Shown: positions 25,556-35,086 of the stretch, piece after piece
Numbering within the stretch: position 1 is the stretch's first letter
How the letters are laid out: each line of letters begins with the position of its first letter
From: Erythrobacter donghaensis
GTDB lineage: Bacteria; Pseudomonadota; Alphaproteobacteria; Sphingomonadales; Sphingomonadaceae
NCBI RefSeq assembly: GCF_002155425.1
Contig: NZ_MUYG01000010.1
Span: 372,001-436,000 of the forward strand
Length of the DNA stretch: 64,000 nucleotides
Reading direction: 5' to 3'
Translations under genes and position numbers: made by a program
Notes under the pieces: model-generated
Told to the model about the DNA's origin: nothing
Databases searched by the model: none
What the model saw: the letters and a program-made list of their open reading frames with translations, nothing else

Positions 25556-26257
25556 TTAGGCTCGCAGCGCCCATTCGAGCGGCACGGGCAGATCGGCGGA
25601 ACTGAAATCGACCTGCAGCACGCGCCGCCGCGCGGTGCTGCGCGAGCGCTGCGAGGCGTGGAGAATCGGGGTGGCATAGGCCCATACATCGCCAGGCTGA
25701 GCGAGGCACGCAGCCTGGGGGCTTTCGGCCACGACCGCGGCGACATCGGACTCGGCGATGTAACCCCTGCGGTGAGAGCCGAGCGCGATTTGCAGCGGCG
25801 CGTTGTCGGGCGTGACCGCATCGAGGTGGATGCGCAGCGTCAGCATCTCCGCGATCACCGCGAAGGGTGGCTGGACATGGGGGCTGCCCTGTTTGATCGT
25901 CCATGGGCCGTAGCCCTCAACCTCCGCCCGCCCGGCCACATTGATGGTGCGATCCTGATGCCAGCCAAGCGACCAGTTGGATTGCGGCGACTTGTCGAAG
26001 GCAATGGCGCGGACGGGACGCATCCTCGCGCCGCCCAATTGCGTCACGACAGCAGCGATCGGCCCCGATCCTGTCAGGAACGAGCCCAGCGCACCAAGCT
26101 GCGTGATGCGGGTGCCGGGCGCAGACGGAGCGCTTGCGTACCAATCCTTCAAAGCCAGCAGCATCGCTGTGCCGGCGCCGGGGAAAAGCTGTGCTCCGTC
26201 CTGATCGAGCCGCAGGTCGATCAGACCTCGCGCTCCTCCAGCCACTTCTCCAGCCAT
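25556..26257 (-). CDS. Phytanoyl-CoA dioxygenase (PhyH) family protein
   Basis: Up to 233 aa. The iron-binding HxD appears in [14 protein letters not shown] (about residues 98-111), and a second His region in [15 protein letters not shown] and [13 protein letters not shown] with the Arg that binds 2-oxoglutarate. The true start is uncertain: the ATG at 26257 overlaps accC by 37 nt, GTG at 26245 is a second choice, and GGAGGA at this place may serve a CTG or internal start. Fe(II)/2-oxoglutarate-dependent hydroxylase; substrate unknown. Confidence 0.7.
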   Translation of the reverse strand: MAGEVAGGARGLIDLRLDQDGAQLFPGAGTAMLLALKDWYASAPSAPGTRITQLGALGSFLTGSGPIAAVVTQLGGARMRPVRAIAFDKSPQSNWSLGWHQDRTINVAGRAEVEGYGPWTIKQGSPHVQPPFAVIAEMLTLRIHLDAVTPDNAPLQIALGSHRRGYIAESDVAAVVAESPQAACLAQPGDVWAYATPILHASQRSRSTARRRVLQVDFSSADLPVPLEWALRA

Positions 26258-27570
26258 TTGATCGAATAGTCGCCGTTGAGCACATCACCCTGCCGCAGCA
26301 GTTCCTGATGCAGCGGGATGTTGGTCTTGGGCCCCTCGACCACCATTTCCTCGAGCGCGCGGCGCAGGCGCATGATGCAGCCTTCGCGGTTGCGGCCATA
26401 GACGATCACCTTGGCGATCATGGAATCGTAATAGGGCGGGATCCGGTATCCGGCATAAAGACCGCTATCGACGCGCACATGCATCCCGCCCGCCGGGTGG
26501 TAATAGGTGACGAGGCCGGGCGAGGGCGCGAAGTTGAAGGGGTCTTCGGCGTTGATCCGGCATTCGATCGCATGGCCGGTGAATTCGAGCTCGTCCTGCG
26601 TTACCGACAGCGGCTTGCCCTCGGCGATGCGGATCTGCTCGCGCACCAGATCGACGCCTGTGATCGCTTCGGTCACGGGATGTTCGACTTGCAGGCGGGT
26701 GTTCATCTCGATGAAGTAGAACTCGCCGTTTTCCCACAGGAATTCGATCGTCCCCGCGCCGCGATAGGCCATGTCGCGCATCGCCTTGGAGCAGACCTCG
26801 CCCATCCGCATCCGCTCTTCGTGACTGATGACGGGGGAGGGGGCTTCCTCGAGCACCTTCTGGTGGCGGCGCTGGAGCGAGCAGTCGCGCTCACCCAGAT
26901 GGATCGCATTGCCATTGCCATCGCCGAACACCTGAAATTCGATGTGGCGCGGGTTGCCGAGGTACTTCTCGATATAGACCGTGGCGTCACCGAAAGCGGC
27001 CTTCGCCTCGCTGCCGGCCTGCTGCATCAGGGTTTCGAGCTTGTCCTCGCTCTCGCACACCTTCATGCCGCGCCCGCCGCCGCCCGAAGCGGCCTTGATG
27101 ATCACGGGATAGCCGATGTCCTTGGCGATCTTGCGCGCTTCGTCGAAGTCGGAAACCGCGCCGTCGGAGCCCGGCACCAGCGGCAGGCCCAGCGCGCCCG
27201 CGGTGCGCTTGGCCTCGACTTTGTCGCCCATCGTGCGGATGTGTTCGGGCTTGGGGCCGATCCAGATGATGTCGTGCGCTTCGACGATGTCGGCGAACTT
27301 GGCGTTCTCCGACAGGAAGCCATAGCCCGGGTGGATCGCATCGCACTGCGCGATTTCGGCAGCCGAGATGATGTTGGCGATGTTGAGATAGCTCTCGGCC
27401 GCGGGCGGCGGGCCGATGCACACCGCATGGTCGGCGAGGCGCACATGCATCGCGTCGGCATCGGCGGTGGAATGCACCGCGACCGTCTCGATCCCCATTT
27501 CATGCGCCGCGCGGTGGATGCGCAGCGCGATCTCGCCGCGATTGGCGATCAGGATGCGTTTGATGGCCAT
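26221..27570 (-). CDS. accC: Acetyl-CoA carboxylase biotin carboxylase subunit AccC
   Basis: 449 aa, the normal AccC length. N-terminal [19 protein letters not shown]-grasp lid [14 protein letters not shown] (about residues 161-174); the catalytic region [32 protein letters not shown] (with the Glu-Met-Asn and Arg of the active site). Catalyses ATP-dependent carboxylation of biotin on AccB, first step of fatty-acid synthesis. Directly follows accB with a 4-nt gap. Confidence 0.96.
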   Translation of the reverse strand: MAIKRILIANRGEIALRIHRAAHEMGIETVAVHSTADADAMHVRLADHAVCIGPPPAAESYLNIANIISAAEIAQCDAIHPGYGFLSENAKFADIVEAHDIIWIGPKPEHIRTMGDKVEAKRTAGALGLPLVPGSDGAVSDFDEARKIAKDIGYPVIIKAASGGGGRGMKVCESEDKLETLMQQAGSEAKAAFGDATVYIEKYLGNPRHIEFQVFGDGNGNAIHLGERDCSLQRRHQKVLEEAPSPVISHEERMRMGEVCSKAMRDMAYRGAGTIEFLWENGEFYFIEMNTRLQVEHPVTEAITGVDLVREQIRIAEGKPLSVTQDELEFTGHAIECRINAEDPFNFAPSPGLVTYYHPAGGMHVRVDSGLYAGYRIPPYYDSMIAKVIVYGRNREGCIMRLRRALEEMVVEGPKTNIPLHQELLRQGDVLNGDYSIKWLEKWLEEREV

Positions 27571-27574
27571 GAGC

Positions 27575-28093
27575 TTACGAAATCACCACCAGCGGCTGGT
27601 CGAATTCGACCGGCTGGGCCGTTTCGATCAGGATCGCGGTCACGGTGCCGGAACGCGGGGCGGTGATCGGGTTCATCACCTTCATCGCCTCGACGATCAG
27701 CAGCGTGTCGCCTTCCTTCACGGCCTTGCCGACCGCGATGAAGGGCGCAGCGCCCGGCTCGGGGGTCAGATAGGCAGTGCCGACCATCGGCGACTTTACG
27801 GCGTTGGTCATGTCCGGCCCGGCGGGTGCGGCAGCCTCTGCCGGAGCAGGCGCAGCGGCGGCAGCGGGCGCAGGCGCGGCGGCCACAGGGGCGGGCGCTG
27901 CGGCATAGACCGGCGCGGCCGAGGCAACGGCCCCGCGCGAGACGCGGATCTTGCGATCGTCATCCTCGACCTCGATTTCGGTGAGGCCGGTCTCGTTGAG
28001 CAGCTCGGCCAGCTCGCGCACCAGCGCGGTGTCGATGTTCATGCCCGACTTGCGCCCGTTTGCCTTGCCGGATTGGCCAGCGTCGTTTGCCAT
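27575..28093 (-). CDS. accB: Acetyl-CoA carboxylase biotin carboxyl carrier protein AccB
   Basis: 172 aa. The N-terminal helical part ([20 protein letters not shown]) leads through an Ala/Pro-rich flexible linker (about 60-95) to the biotinyl domain with the biotinylated Lys138 in [12 protein letters not shown]. The C-terminus FDQPLVVIS is typical. The carrier moves carboxybiotin from AccC to the carboxyltransferase, whose genes are not in the window. Operon aroQ-accB-accC. Confidence 0.95.
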   Translation of the reverse strand: MANDAGQSGKANGRKSGMNIDTALVRELAELLNETGLTEIEVEDDDRKIRVSRGAVASAAPVYAAAPAPVAAAPAPAAAAAPAPAEAAAPAGPDMTNAVKSPMVGTAYLTPEPGAAPFIAVGKAVKEGDTLLIVEAMKVMNPITAPRSGTVTAILIETAQPVEFDQPLVVIS

Positions 28094-28200
28094 GTGTGTC
28101 CCTTGTTATGGTGCATCGCCCGTATGCCGCGCGGGACTATTGCCGCGAATTGCGGCTGGCAAGTGGCAAGGGCGGGAAATTGTGAAAGACCGGTGACGGA

Positions 28201-28641
28201 TCAGACCCGCCCCGACGCTACGGCTTCGAGCGCGATGCGGTAGGAATCCGCGCCGTGCCCCTGGATGGTGAGCGCGGCGGCCATCCCGACATAGGAGATA
28301 TGGCGGAAGGGTTCACGGGTGGTGGGGTCGGAGAGGTGGACTTCGACCACCGGGGTTTTGATCGCCTTGATTGCGTCCAGCAGCGCGATCGAGGTGTGGG
28401 TGTAGGCCGCCGCATTGAGCAGCACCGCGCGCGCACCCTCGGCCTGCGCCTCGTGCAGCCAGTCGACCAGCATGCCTTCGTGATTGGTCTGGCGCATCTC
28501 GATTTCGAGCCCGAGTTCGCGGGCGCGATCCTCCAGCATCCCGGCGATGTCGTCGAGCGTGGTGGTGCCATAAATCTCCGGCTCGCGCGTGCCGAGGAGA
28601 TTGAGGTTGGGGCCGTTGAGGACATAGACGAGGTTGCTCAT
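28201..28641 (-). CDS. aroQ: 3-dehydroquinate dehydratase, type II
   Basis: 146 aa, standard type II length. NGPNLNLLGTREPEIYG carries the catalytic Tyr24 and Arg19; NHEGMLVDWLHEA, NAAAYTHTSIAL and VVEVHLSDP (His in the active site) are all present. It converts 3-dehydroquinate to 3-dehydroshikimate in aromatic amino-acid synthesis. Lies 107 nt upstream of accB on the same strand. Confidence 0.95.
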   Translation of the reverse strand: MSNLVYVLNGPNLNLLGTREPEIYGTTTLDDIAGMLEDRARELGLEIEMRQTNHEGMLVDWLHEAQAEGARAVLLNAAAYTHTSIALLDAIKAIKTPVVEVHLSDPTTREPFRHISYVGMAAALTIQGHGADSYRIALEAVASGRV

Positions 28642-28728
28642 GGGCCCTCGCTTAGCTTGCCGAACAAATGCGGGGAAGGGGCATCGGCCAAAGCTCGATC
28701 GTTGAGGCCACCGGGCGCGGGATGTCAT

Positions 28729-28761
28729 GAAAAAATGCCCCCGCCACGCAGGCGGGGGCAT
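28729..28761 (-). terminator. Rho-independent terminator after the GTA-type holin gene
   Basis: On the minus strand TGCCCCCGCC and GGCGGGGGCA form a perfect 10-bp stem around a TGCGT loop, followed by a run of six T. It lies about 125 nt after the stop of the holin-like gene, so aroQ is separated from it. No gene is seen between 28762 and 28886. Confidence 0.85.
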
Positions 28762-28886
28762 GAAGTCAGGAGCCTCCGGCTCCACGGGTCGCACCGCCTT
28801 TCTAGCAGCGGCCTGCGGCGATGCCCGTGACAAATGCTGTTAGGGGCGGGTCGGAGGATCTCGGCAGAGGATTGGCCGCAGGCGTG

Positions 28887-29300
28887 CTACCGGTCCACGC
28901 CCTTGACCTTCCCCCACTGGCGCGCGGCGGTGTAGCCGAGATAGCCGGTGCCGAAGAGCGCGTAGAGCGGCTCGGGCAGGCCTGCGAGGTAGGCGTTCAT
29001 TCCCGCCGCGATGTCACGCGCGGCGGCGGGGTGGAAGGCGGAGAGCACCCCCATCGGCAGCGCGGCGAGCAGCAGGATATACATCACATAAAGAAAGCTC
29101 GGCCGGGCGCGGCTGGTCCAGGGGTCGGCGGAGTTCGCCTCGGCGACGATCGCCTGAAGCTGCGCCTCGATCATCTTCATTTCCTGCGTGCCTTCGAGCG
29201 CGATCAGCTCGAGCTTGGCGCGTGCCTGCGCCTCCTTGTCGGGGATGATCTTGTCGATGATCGAGGCGATGGGGCCGATGAGAATGTCGACTAGGGCCAT
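28887..29300 (-). CDS. 3TM holin of gene-transfer-agent release type
   Basis: 137 aa; ATG with AGGAG eight bases upstream. The sequence starts MALVDILIGPIASIIDKIIP, continues with a charged helix (DKEAQARAKLELIALEGTQ) and SADPWTSRARPSFLYVMYIL, then hydrophobic segments LYVMYILLLAALPMGVLSAF and ALFGTGYLGYTAARQW. The pattern, including DPWTSRARPSF, matches the 3TM holin family linked to gene transfer agent release. No capsid, portal or terminase gene is nearby. The 5' region carries motifs shared with the DUF6456 gene about 10.6 kb away. Confidence 0.72.
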   Translation of the reverse strand: MALVDILIGPIASIIDKIIPDKEAQARAKLELIALEGTQEMKMIEAQLQAIVAEANSADPWTSRARPSFLYVMYILLLAALPMGVLSAFHPAAARDIAAGMNAYLAGLPEPLYALFGTGYLGYTAARQWGKVKGVDR

Positions 29301-29343
29301 AATGCGTGCTCCTGTTGGGTGAGTCGCGCACAAAAATGACCAG

Positions 29344-29372
29344 ATTGGTTAGAGTAGGAAAATGATTTAACC
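29344..29372 (-). promoter_or_regulatory. Candidate regulatory site upstream of the GTA holin
   Basis: On the minus strand, GGTTAAA (29372-29366), then TTTCCTAC (29361-29354), then AACCAAT (29350-29344). TTTCCTAC ends exactly 53 nt before the holin ATG. The same words occur before the DUF6456 gene. GGTTA and TAACC also form a small inverted repeat here. Confidence 0.5.
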
Positions 29373-30274
29373 TATTCCGTCCCTGCTTCAGCCAGCAGCC
29401 GCTGCGCCAGCGCCAGATGCGGACGGTCGAGCATCGCCCCGTCCAATGCCACTACGCCTGCGCCCGGATGATCGGCAAAGGCCTGTACCACCGCCCGCGC
29501 ATGGGCCAACTCCTCTGCGCTCGGCGTGAAGGCGGCGTTGATCGGATCGACCTGCGCGGGATGGATCGCCAGCATCCCGCGGAACCCCTGCGCCCGCACC
29601 CGCCGCGCGCGGGCTGCCAAAGCCTCGAGATCGCGAAACTCGGGCTGCACCGTCTCGATCGCCGCGACGCCCGCCGCCGAAGCCCCGATCAGGCACAGGC
29701 TGCGCGCCATTTCATAGGTGTGGGAATATTCGCCGTCCGGCCCCCGCTGCTCGCGCGCGCCGAGCGCCGAGGACAAGTCCTCCGCGCCCCAGCTCATCGC
29801 GACCAGCCGCTCGCGGCCCGGATAGTCGCCCGCATAGTCGCCGGTGCGGAACATGGCTGCGGCTGTCTCGGTCACCAGCGCCGCCATCAGGGTTCGGCCG
29901 AGCGGAATGCCGTTCGCGGCCTCGAGCGCAGTAAGATAGTGGTGCAGCTGGGTGATGTCGCCGGCACCCTCAGCCTTGGGCAGGAACACACCGCCGGGGC
30001 GCGCGGGGATGACCGCGACCAGATCGGCGATGCAGGCGGGGGTGCTGACCGGATTGATCCGCACCCACAGCCGCGCGCGGTTCTCCGTCGCAGTGATCTG
30101 CTCGCACACCATCGCGCGCGCGGCGGGCTTGTTTTCGGGCGCGACCGAATCCTCAAGATCGAGCAGCGCGATATCGGCAGTGCCAGCAATCGCCTTGCCC
30201 ATCTTCTTTGCACTGTCGCCCGGCGCGAACAGCCATGAGCGCATTTTCGGCAGGGCAAGTGCGGTGTGGGCCAT
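29372..30274 (-). CDS. CoA-ester lyase (HpcH/HpaI aldolase, CitE-like)
   Basis: 300 aa. Start [20 protein letters not shown] at 30274 with GAGAGGA upstream. The TIM barrel is shown by [55 protein letters not shown], and [27 protein letters not shown]. This is the beta-methylmalyl/citramalyl-CoA lyase-like group. The substrate cannot be told from sequence. Its stop (TAG at 29372-29374) touches the regulatory motif of the next gene. Confidence 0.82.
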   Translation of the reverse strand: MAHTALALPKMRSWLFAPGDSAKKMGKAIAGTADIALLDLEDSVAPENKPAARAMVCEQITATENRARLWVRINPVSTPACIADLVAVIPARPGGVFLPKAEGAGDITQLHHYLTALEAANGIPLGRTLMAALVTETAAAMFRTGDYAGDYPGRERLVAMSWGAEDLSSALGAREQRGPDGEYSHTYEMARSLCLIGASAAGVAAIETVQPEFRDLEALAARARRVRAQGFRGMLAIHPAQVDPINAAFTPSAEELAHARAVVQAFADHPGAGVVALDGAMLDRPHLALAQRLLAEAGTE

Positions 30275-30439
30275 CGGGGCAATCCTCTCGTCGTTGCCAC
30301 AGCGCTTACGAAGCGCGGCCGTGCCCCGCAAGCCTGCGTCATTTGCCCGAGGTCATCCGCGCGGGGTCTTTACAAGTGGCGCGCGGGCCTGTCCGTTGCT
30401 ATGAAAGACCGACCATCAAACCAGCGGGGGGAGCCGCCA

Positions 30440-30919
30440 GTGGCCATCGCATTTTCCGTCAACGGCAAACCGGTCAGCGTGGAGGCAGAGCCCGACACGC
30501 CGCTGCTCTGGGCGCTGCGAGACGATCTCGGCATGACCGGGACGAAGTTTGGCTGCGGCGTTGCCGCCTGCGGGGCGTGCTCGGTGCATGTCGATGGCAA
30601 TCTCACCCGCTCGTGCAGCCTGCCGGTGGGCGAGGTGGCGGGCAAATCCGTCACCACGATCGAGGGGCTGAAGGCCGCCGACGGCACGCTCCATAAGGTG
30701 CAACAGGCCTGGATCGACGCGCAGGTGCCGCAATGCGGCTATTGCCAGTCGGGACAGATCATGGCCGCCGTGGCGCTGATCGAGCAGGTCGGCTCGCCCT
30801 CGGACGACCAGATCGACGAGGCGATGACCAATATCTGCCGCTGCGGCACCTATCCGCGCATCCGCAAGGCGATCCTCGCCGCCACCGGCGCCGCTGCCGC
30901 AGCCGAAGGAGCCGCGTGA
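30440..30919 (+). CDS. (2Fe-2S)-binding small subunit of a molybdenum hydroxylase
   Basis: 159 aa from GTG, with GGGGGAG upstream; the frame is open further upstream but lacks a good start there. N-terminal ferredoxin-like 2Fe-2S cluster ligands [16 protein letters not shown] (around residue 40) and the C-terminal second cluster [10 protein letters not shown] and ICRCGTY. It feeds electrons out of the molybdopterin subunit encoded next. Paired as isoquinoline 1-oxidoreductase / aldehyde-oxidase alpha subunit. Overlaps the next gene as TGATG. Confidence 0.9.
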   Translation: MAIAFSVNGKPVSVEAEPDTPLLWALRDDLGMTGTKFGCGVAACGACSVHVDGNLTRSCSLPVGEVAGKSVTTIEGLKAADGTLHKVQQAWIDAQVPQCGYCQSGQIMAAVALIEQVGSPSDDQIDEAMTNICRCGTYPRIRKAILAATGAAAAAEGAA

Positions 30920-33186
30920 TGGCCGACAATCCGACCCCCGATCTCGATTACCCGGAAACCGAAACCCCCGCTGCCAAGCCCAAGAAAAAGGGCGTCAAGC
31001 GCCGCATCTTCCTCGCCGGTTCCGCGTTGGTGGTGGGCGGCGGGATCTTCGGCGTGTGGTGGACCGACAGCTCCGCCAAGGCGCGCGCCAATGCGCTGAT
31101 CGGCGGCGAGGGCAAGCAGGCCTTCGGCTCCGTCATGACCATCGCCGAGGATGACACGGTCACGGTCTTCTCGCCGCATATCGATTTCGGTCAGGGCTCG
31201 CACACGGCCTTGGGCCAGATGCTCGCCGACGAGCTTGATGCCGACTGGGATAAGGTGGCGATCGAGCAAGCCCCGGCGGACATGGCCTTCGCCAACGCCG
31301 CGCTGGCCAAGGGCTTCCTCCCGACGATGACGGGCGAATTTGCCGCCGGGCTGATCCCCGATGCAGTGATCGGGATGATGGCGCGCTCGATGCCGCTGAT
31401 GATCACCGGCGGCTCCTCCGCGATCCGCTTTACCGGCGAGGTCGCGATGCGCCGCACCGGCGCGGCGGTGCGCGCGGCGCTGATCGCGGAGGCGGCCGAC
31501 CGGCTGGGCGTTCCCGAGAGCGAACTCACCACCGCCGATTCGGTCGTCACCCATGCCAAATCCGGCAAGTCGCTGCGCTATGGCGAGTTGGCAGCGGGCG
31601 CGGCGGAGCGTTCGCTCAGCAGCGACCCGGTGCTCAAGACCCGCGAGCAGTGGAAGCTGATCGGCAAGCCCATCCCCCGGCGCGATATTCCCGCCAAGGT
31701 CGATGGCTCTGCGGTCTACGGGATCGATTTCACGCTGCCCGACATGCGCGTCGCCACCATCGCGATGGCCCCGGTGCGCGGCGGCAAACTCGAATCGCTG
31801 GACGAAGCCCCGGCCATGGCCGTGAAGGGCGTCGAGAAGGTCGTGAAGCTGCCCGACGCCGTGATCGTCGTCGGCAAGGGCTATTGGCAGGCGAAGAAAG
31901 GCCTCGATGCGCTTGCCCCGAAATGGAGCGATGGCGGCAACGCATCGGTCTCGACCGCGGCGGTCTATGCCGCGCAGGCCAAACTGCGCCAGACTGCCGA
32001 GAAGCCCGATAACAAGGGCGGCGCGGGGGATGTCGATGCAGCCTTCGGCGCGAGCGGCGCGCAGCTGGTCGAGGCCGAATACAAGGTGCCCTTCCTCCAT
32101 CACGCGATGATGGAGCCCTTTGCGCTCACCGGCCATTTCAAGGACGGCACGCTTACCCTGTGGGGCGGCTTGCAGGATCCGCTCAGCACGCGGACCAAGG
32201 CGGCGAAGGCTGCGGGGCTCGATGTCGAGAACGTCGTGTTCAATCCGATGATCATGGGCGGCGGCTTCGGACGGCGTTTCCCCGATCTGGTCGAAATCAT
32301 CGATCAGGTCGCTGTGCTGGCCAAGCAGGTGCCTTACCCGGTCAAGCTGATCTGGAGCCGCGAGGAGGAAGTGCGTCACGGCACCTATCGCCCGCAATCC
32401 TCGGCGGCGCTCAAGGCCAGCCTGTATAGCGGGCAGATCACCGCGATGCGGATGGATTACGTCCAGAGCGGCAATGCCGAGGGCGAGGTGCCCTTCATCT
32501 ACGACATTCCGGCAAGCTCGCGGCGGCACTACGCCTACCAGTCGAACCAGGTCGACGGCCCGTGGCGCTCGGTCAATGCGACGCAGATCGGGTTCTATAC
32601 CGAAAGCTTCATGGACGAGCTGGCGGCGGCGGCCGGGGCGGACCCCTACCAGTTCCGGCGCAACCATCTGCCCGAGGGCGGACGGCACCGTGCGGTGCTC
32701 GATGAAGTCGCCAGGCGCTCGGGCTGGGGCACACCGCTGCCCGAAGGTGTCGGGCGCGGGATCGCGATCGTCGAAAGCTTCGACACCATCGTCGCCGAGG
32801 TGGTGGAGGTGGCGCTGAAGGATGACGGCAGCCCCAAGGTGGTGCGCGCGTTCGCGGTGGTCGATTGCGGCACCGCGATCAATCCGCTGAACGCCGAAGC
32901 GCAGATTGCGGGTGGGCTGATCATGGGGCTGTCCTCGGCGATGGGCGAGCAGGTGACGCTGGACAAGGGCGCGGTGGTGGAGAGTAACTTCACCGACTAT
33001 CCGATCCTCAAGCTCGCCGATGCGCCGCCTGTGGTGGACGTGCATTTCATCGACAGCGGGGCGAAGACGGGCGGGATCGGGGAGCCGGGCCTGCCGCCTG
33101 CCTCGCCGGCGCTCGCCAACGCGCTCGCCGCGCTGACGGGCAAGCGCATCCGCACTCTGCCGGTGCTGACGCAAGCCAAGGCGTGA
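30919..33186 (+). CDS. Tat-exported xanthine-dehydrogenase-family molybdopterin subunit (IorB-like)
   Basis: 755 aa. The N-terminus has a twin-arginine signal: KKKGVKRRIFLAGSALVVGG at about residues 20-39, so the holoenzyme is predicted in the periplasm, with the small subunit carried along. The family pattern (VYGIDFTLPDMRVATIAMAP; IMGGGFGRRFPDLVEI; GGIGEPGLPPASPALANAL with the active-site Glu in GEPG) is intact. Members oxidise N-heteroaromatics or aldehydes; the substrate here is unknown. Next comes a MocA-like maturation gene and an XdhC-like gene, which supports a molybdenum hydroxylase unit. Confidence 0.88.
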   Translation: MADNPTPDLDYPETETPAAKPKKKGVKRRIFLAGSALVVGGGIFGVWWTDSSAKARANALIGGEGKQAFGSVMTIAEDDTVTVFSPHIDFGQGSHTALGQMLADELDADWDKVAIEQAPADMAFANAALAKGFLPTMTGEFAAGLIPDAVIGMMARSMPLMITGGSSAIRFTGEVAMRRTGAAVRAALIAEAADRLGVPESELTTADSVVTHAKSGKSLRYGELAAGAAERSLSSDPVLKTREQWKLIGKPIPRRDIPAKVDGSAVYGIDFTLPDMRVATIAMAPVRGGKLESLDEAPAMAVKGVEKVVKLPDAVIVVGKGYWQAKKGLDALAPKWSDGGNASVSTAAVYAAQAKLRQTAEKPDNKGGAGDVDAAFGASGAQLVEAEYKVPFLHHAMMEPFALTGHFKDGTLTLWGGLQDPLSTRTKAAKAAGLDVENVVFNPMIMGGGFGRRFPDLVEIIDQVAVLAKQVPYPVKLIWSREEEVRHGTYRPQSSAALKASLYSGQITAMRMDYVQSGNAEGEVPFIYDIPASSRRHYAYQSNQVDGPWRSVNATQIGFYTESFMDELAAAAGADPYQFRRNHLPEGGRHRAVLDEVARRSGWGTPLPEGVGRGIAIVESFDTIVAEVVEVALKDDGSPKVVRAFAVVDCGTAINPLNAEAQIAGGLIMGLSSAMGEQVTLDKGAVVESNFTDYPILKLADAPPVVDVHFIDSGAKTGGIGEPGLPPASPALANALAALTGKRIRTLPVLTQAKA

Positions 33187-33779
33187 TCGCGCGCTGGTCG
33201 GCGCTGATCCTCGCGGGCGGGGCGGGGCGGCGCTTTGGCGGGGGGAAGCTGCTCGCCGATCTGGCAGGCGCGCCGGTGATCCGGCGGGTGGCCGACCGGG
33301 TCGCGGGTGTCGGATTTGCCGAGGTGATCGCCATCACCGGGGCCGAAGATGCGGCAATCGCGCGCGCGCTTTCAGGTGCCGATTTGTCGATAACTCCCGC
33401 ACCTGATTGGGCAGAAGGCATGGCGGCGAGCTTGCGCACCGGGATTGCAGCGCTCGACCCTGATAGCGAGGGCGTGTGCGTCTTCCTCGGCGACATGCCG
33501 CTGGTGCCGCTGGAGCTATGCCCCCCTCTGGTCGCAGCGGCGGTGCAGGCGGGCTATGCGGCAAGGCCGCGCTGCAAGGGCAAGCCCGGCCACCCCGTCG
33601 CCTTCACCCGCGCGGCCTTCGGTGATCTGATAACCCTCGAAGGCGACCGGGGTGCGACCGCGCTGCTCGCGGCGCATGGCGACGCCGTGGCCTATGTTGA
33701 GACCGCCGACAGCGGGGCGCTGCTCGATATCGACACGCCGTCCGACCTCGCCGCCGCCGTCGCCGCGTGGAAGGCCTGA
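33183..33779 (+). CDS. Molybdenum cofactor cytidylyltransferase-like protein (MocA/MobA-type)
   Basis: 198 aa from GTG overlapping the large-subunit stop (GTGA). Nucleotidyltransferase signature LILAGGAGRRFGGGKLL at residues 8-24 and VFLGDMPLVP (metal-binding Asp). PRCKGKPGHPVAF carries the conserved RGHP-like loop. It likely adds CMP to Mo-pterin to make MCD for the preceding hydroxylase. Its 3' end overlaps the convergent XdhC-like gene by 88 nt. Confidence 0.85.
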   Translation: MIARWSALILAGGAGRRFGGGKLLADLAGAPVIRRVADRVAGVGFAEVIAITGAEDAAIARALSGADLSITPAPDWAEGMAASLRTGIAALDPDSEGVCVFLGDMPLVPLELCPPLVAAAVQAGYAARPRCKGKPGHPVAFTRAAFGDLITLEGDRGATALLAAHGDAVAYVETADSGALLDIDTPSDLAAAVAAWKA

Positions 33780-34699
33780 GCGACTTCGGCCACCAGCGAC
33801 AAAGCGACATCGCGCGGGGATTTGGAAAAGCCCGCAAGGCCGATCGGCGCATGCAGCCGCGCCAGCGCCGCCTCGCTCACCCCGTGCCCGCGCAGCCGCG
33901 CTATGCGCTGATCGAGCCGCACCCGTGCGCCGATCGCACCGATATAAAAGGCCTCCGACTGAAGCGCTGCCGCCAGTCCGGCCTCGTCATCCTCGCGGTC
34001 GTGCGAGAGCACGGCGATGGCGGTCCAGCGGTCGATGCCGATTGCGGCGAGCGCGGTAGCGGGGGCGCTGCAGTGATAGGCGATGCCCTCCCACGGCGCA
34101 GTCTCGGGCCCGCCGGGGGTGACGAGCGCGACCTGCCAGCCCATGTCGCGGGCCAGCGCAGCGGAGCTCAGGGTCGCGCCATCCTCCCCGATTAGAACCA
34201 GCCGCAAGGGGGGCAGGAACAGGCGGGCGTATCGGGTGCCGTCCCAATTGTCGGGCGCGGGAGCAATGGGCGCTGGGTCGGCGGTGCGCGTCGCCCCGTC
34301 GCTCGAACACAGCACCGGATGGCGTGCGCGCCAAGCGTCGAGCCATGTCTCCACCGCGTCCTCATCGCTCGCGACCGGCTCCACCAGCACGGTGATGCCC
34401 GACCCGCAGGCTAACTTGATGTCGATCCACGGACTGCCCTCGCCATAGCGCAGCAGGCGCGGCACGCCCTCTGCCAGCACTTCGCGGCCATGGCGCGCAA
34501 CGTCATCCTCGATGCAGCCGCCCGACAGGAAGCCCCAATGCGCTTCAGCCGTGATCAGCATCTGCGCGCCCACATCGCGCGGGGCCGAGCCGTCGACCGT
34601 CACCAGCGTGGCGATGGCGAACCGCTCGGGCAGGGTCTCAAGACCGAGAAGCGCCTCGCGAATATCGTCGACAGGGGCGGCAAGATGCCAGCGGCTCAT
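33692..34699 (-). CDS. XdhC family molybdenum-hydroxylase maturation factor
   Basis: 335 aa. The start MSRWHLAAPVDDIREALL at 34699 fits the family. XdhC/CoxI pattern: ATLVTVDGSAPRDVGAQMLI and GFLSGGCIEDDV in the N-terminal half, RLVLIGEDGATLSSAALARD with Rossmann-like segment, and IGAIGARVRLDQRIARL near the C-terminus. Such proteins bind and sulfurate Mo-cofactor before insertion. Convergent with, and overlapping by 88 nt, the MocA-like gene. Confidence 0.88.
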   Translation of the reverse strand: MSRWHLAAPVDDIREALLGLETLPERFAIATLVTVDGSAPRDVGAQMLITAEAHWGFLSGGCIEDDVARHGREVLAEGVPRLLRYGEGSPWIDIKLACGSGITVLVEPVASDEDAVETWLDAWRARHPVLCSSDGATRTADPAPIAPAPDNWDGTRYARLFLPPLRLVLIGEDGATLSSAALARDMGWQVALVTPGGPETAPWEGIAYHCSAPATALAAIGIDRWTAIAVLSHDREDDEAGLAAALQSEAFYIGAIGARVRLDQRIARLRGHGVSEAALARLHAPIGLAGFSKSPRDVALSLVAEVAQAFHAATAAARSDGVSISSSAPLSAVST

Positions 34700-34811
34700 G
34701 GGCGAGGGGGCTTTCCTGGAGAGGTCGCGGCCCAGCCTAGCCCGCCCGCCGCGCCCGCGCAATCGCGCGGCCCCGGACAGGAAATGGCTCGGCAGAAAGG
34801 GGGGAAACCAC

Positions 34812-34888
34812 TGGTCGGGACGAGAGGATTCGAACCTCCGACCCCCACACCCCCAGTGTGATGCGCTACCAGGCTGCGCTACGTCCCG
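34812..34888 (-). tRNA. tRNA-Pro (GGG)
   Basis: Cloverleaf on the minus strand with acceptor CGGGACG / CGTCCCG, discriminator A and encoded CCA, T arm GGAGGTTCGAATCCTC. Anticodon arm TCACA-CTGGGGG-TGTGG gives anticodon GGG. 77 nt. The 198 nt between this tRNA and yajC hold no recognisable gene. Confidence 0.93.
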
Positions 34889-35086
34889 ACACCAGTGGAG
34901 CGGGGCCTATAGGAGCGCGGGCCGGGGCTTGCAAGCCGGTTTCACGCATGATCGGGTGTGGCCGGTTCACAACGCTGATCCGCACCATGATTGCGGCTGA
35001 CTTGCATTGCTGCTAGGCGCGCCCACTTGAACGGCAGGGCGGCTGCTCTGACACATGTTTCACGGGATCCTGACGGGCTTTAACCT

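Noticed and set aside
30850..33174. A minus-strand open frame of about 770 codons opposite the molybdenum hydroxylase
   Set aside because: The plus strand carries all family motifs; the antisense peptide is His/Arg/Leu-rich with no recognisable domain.
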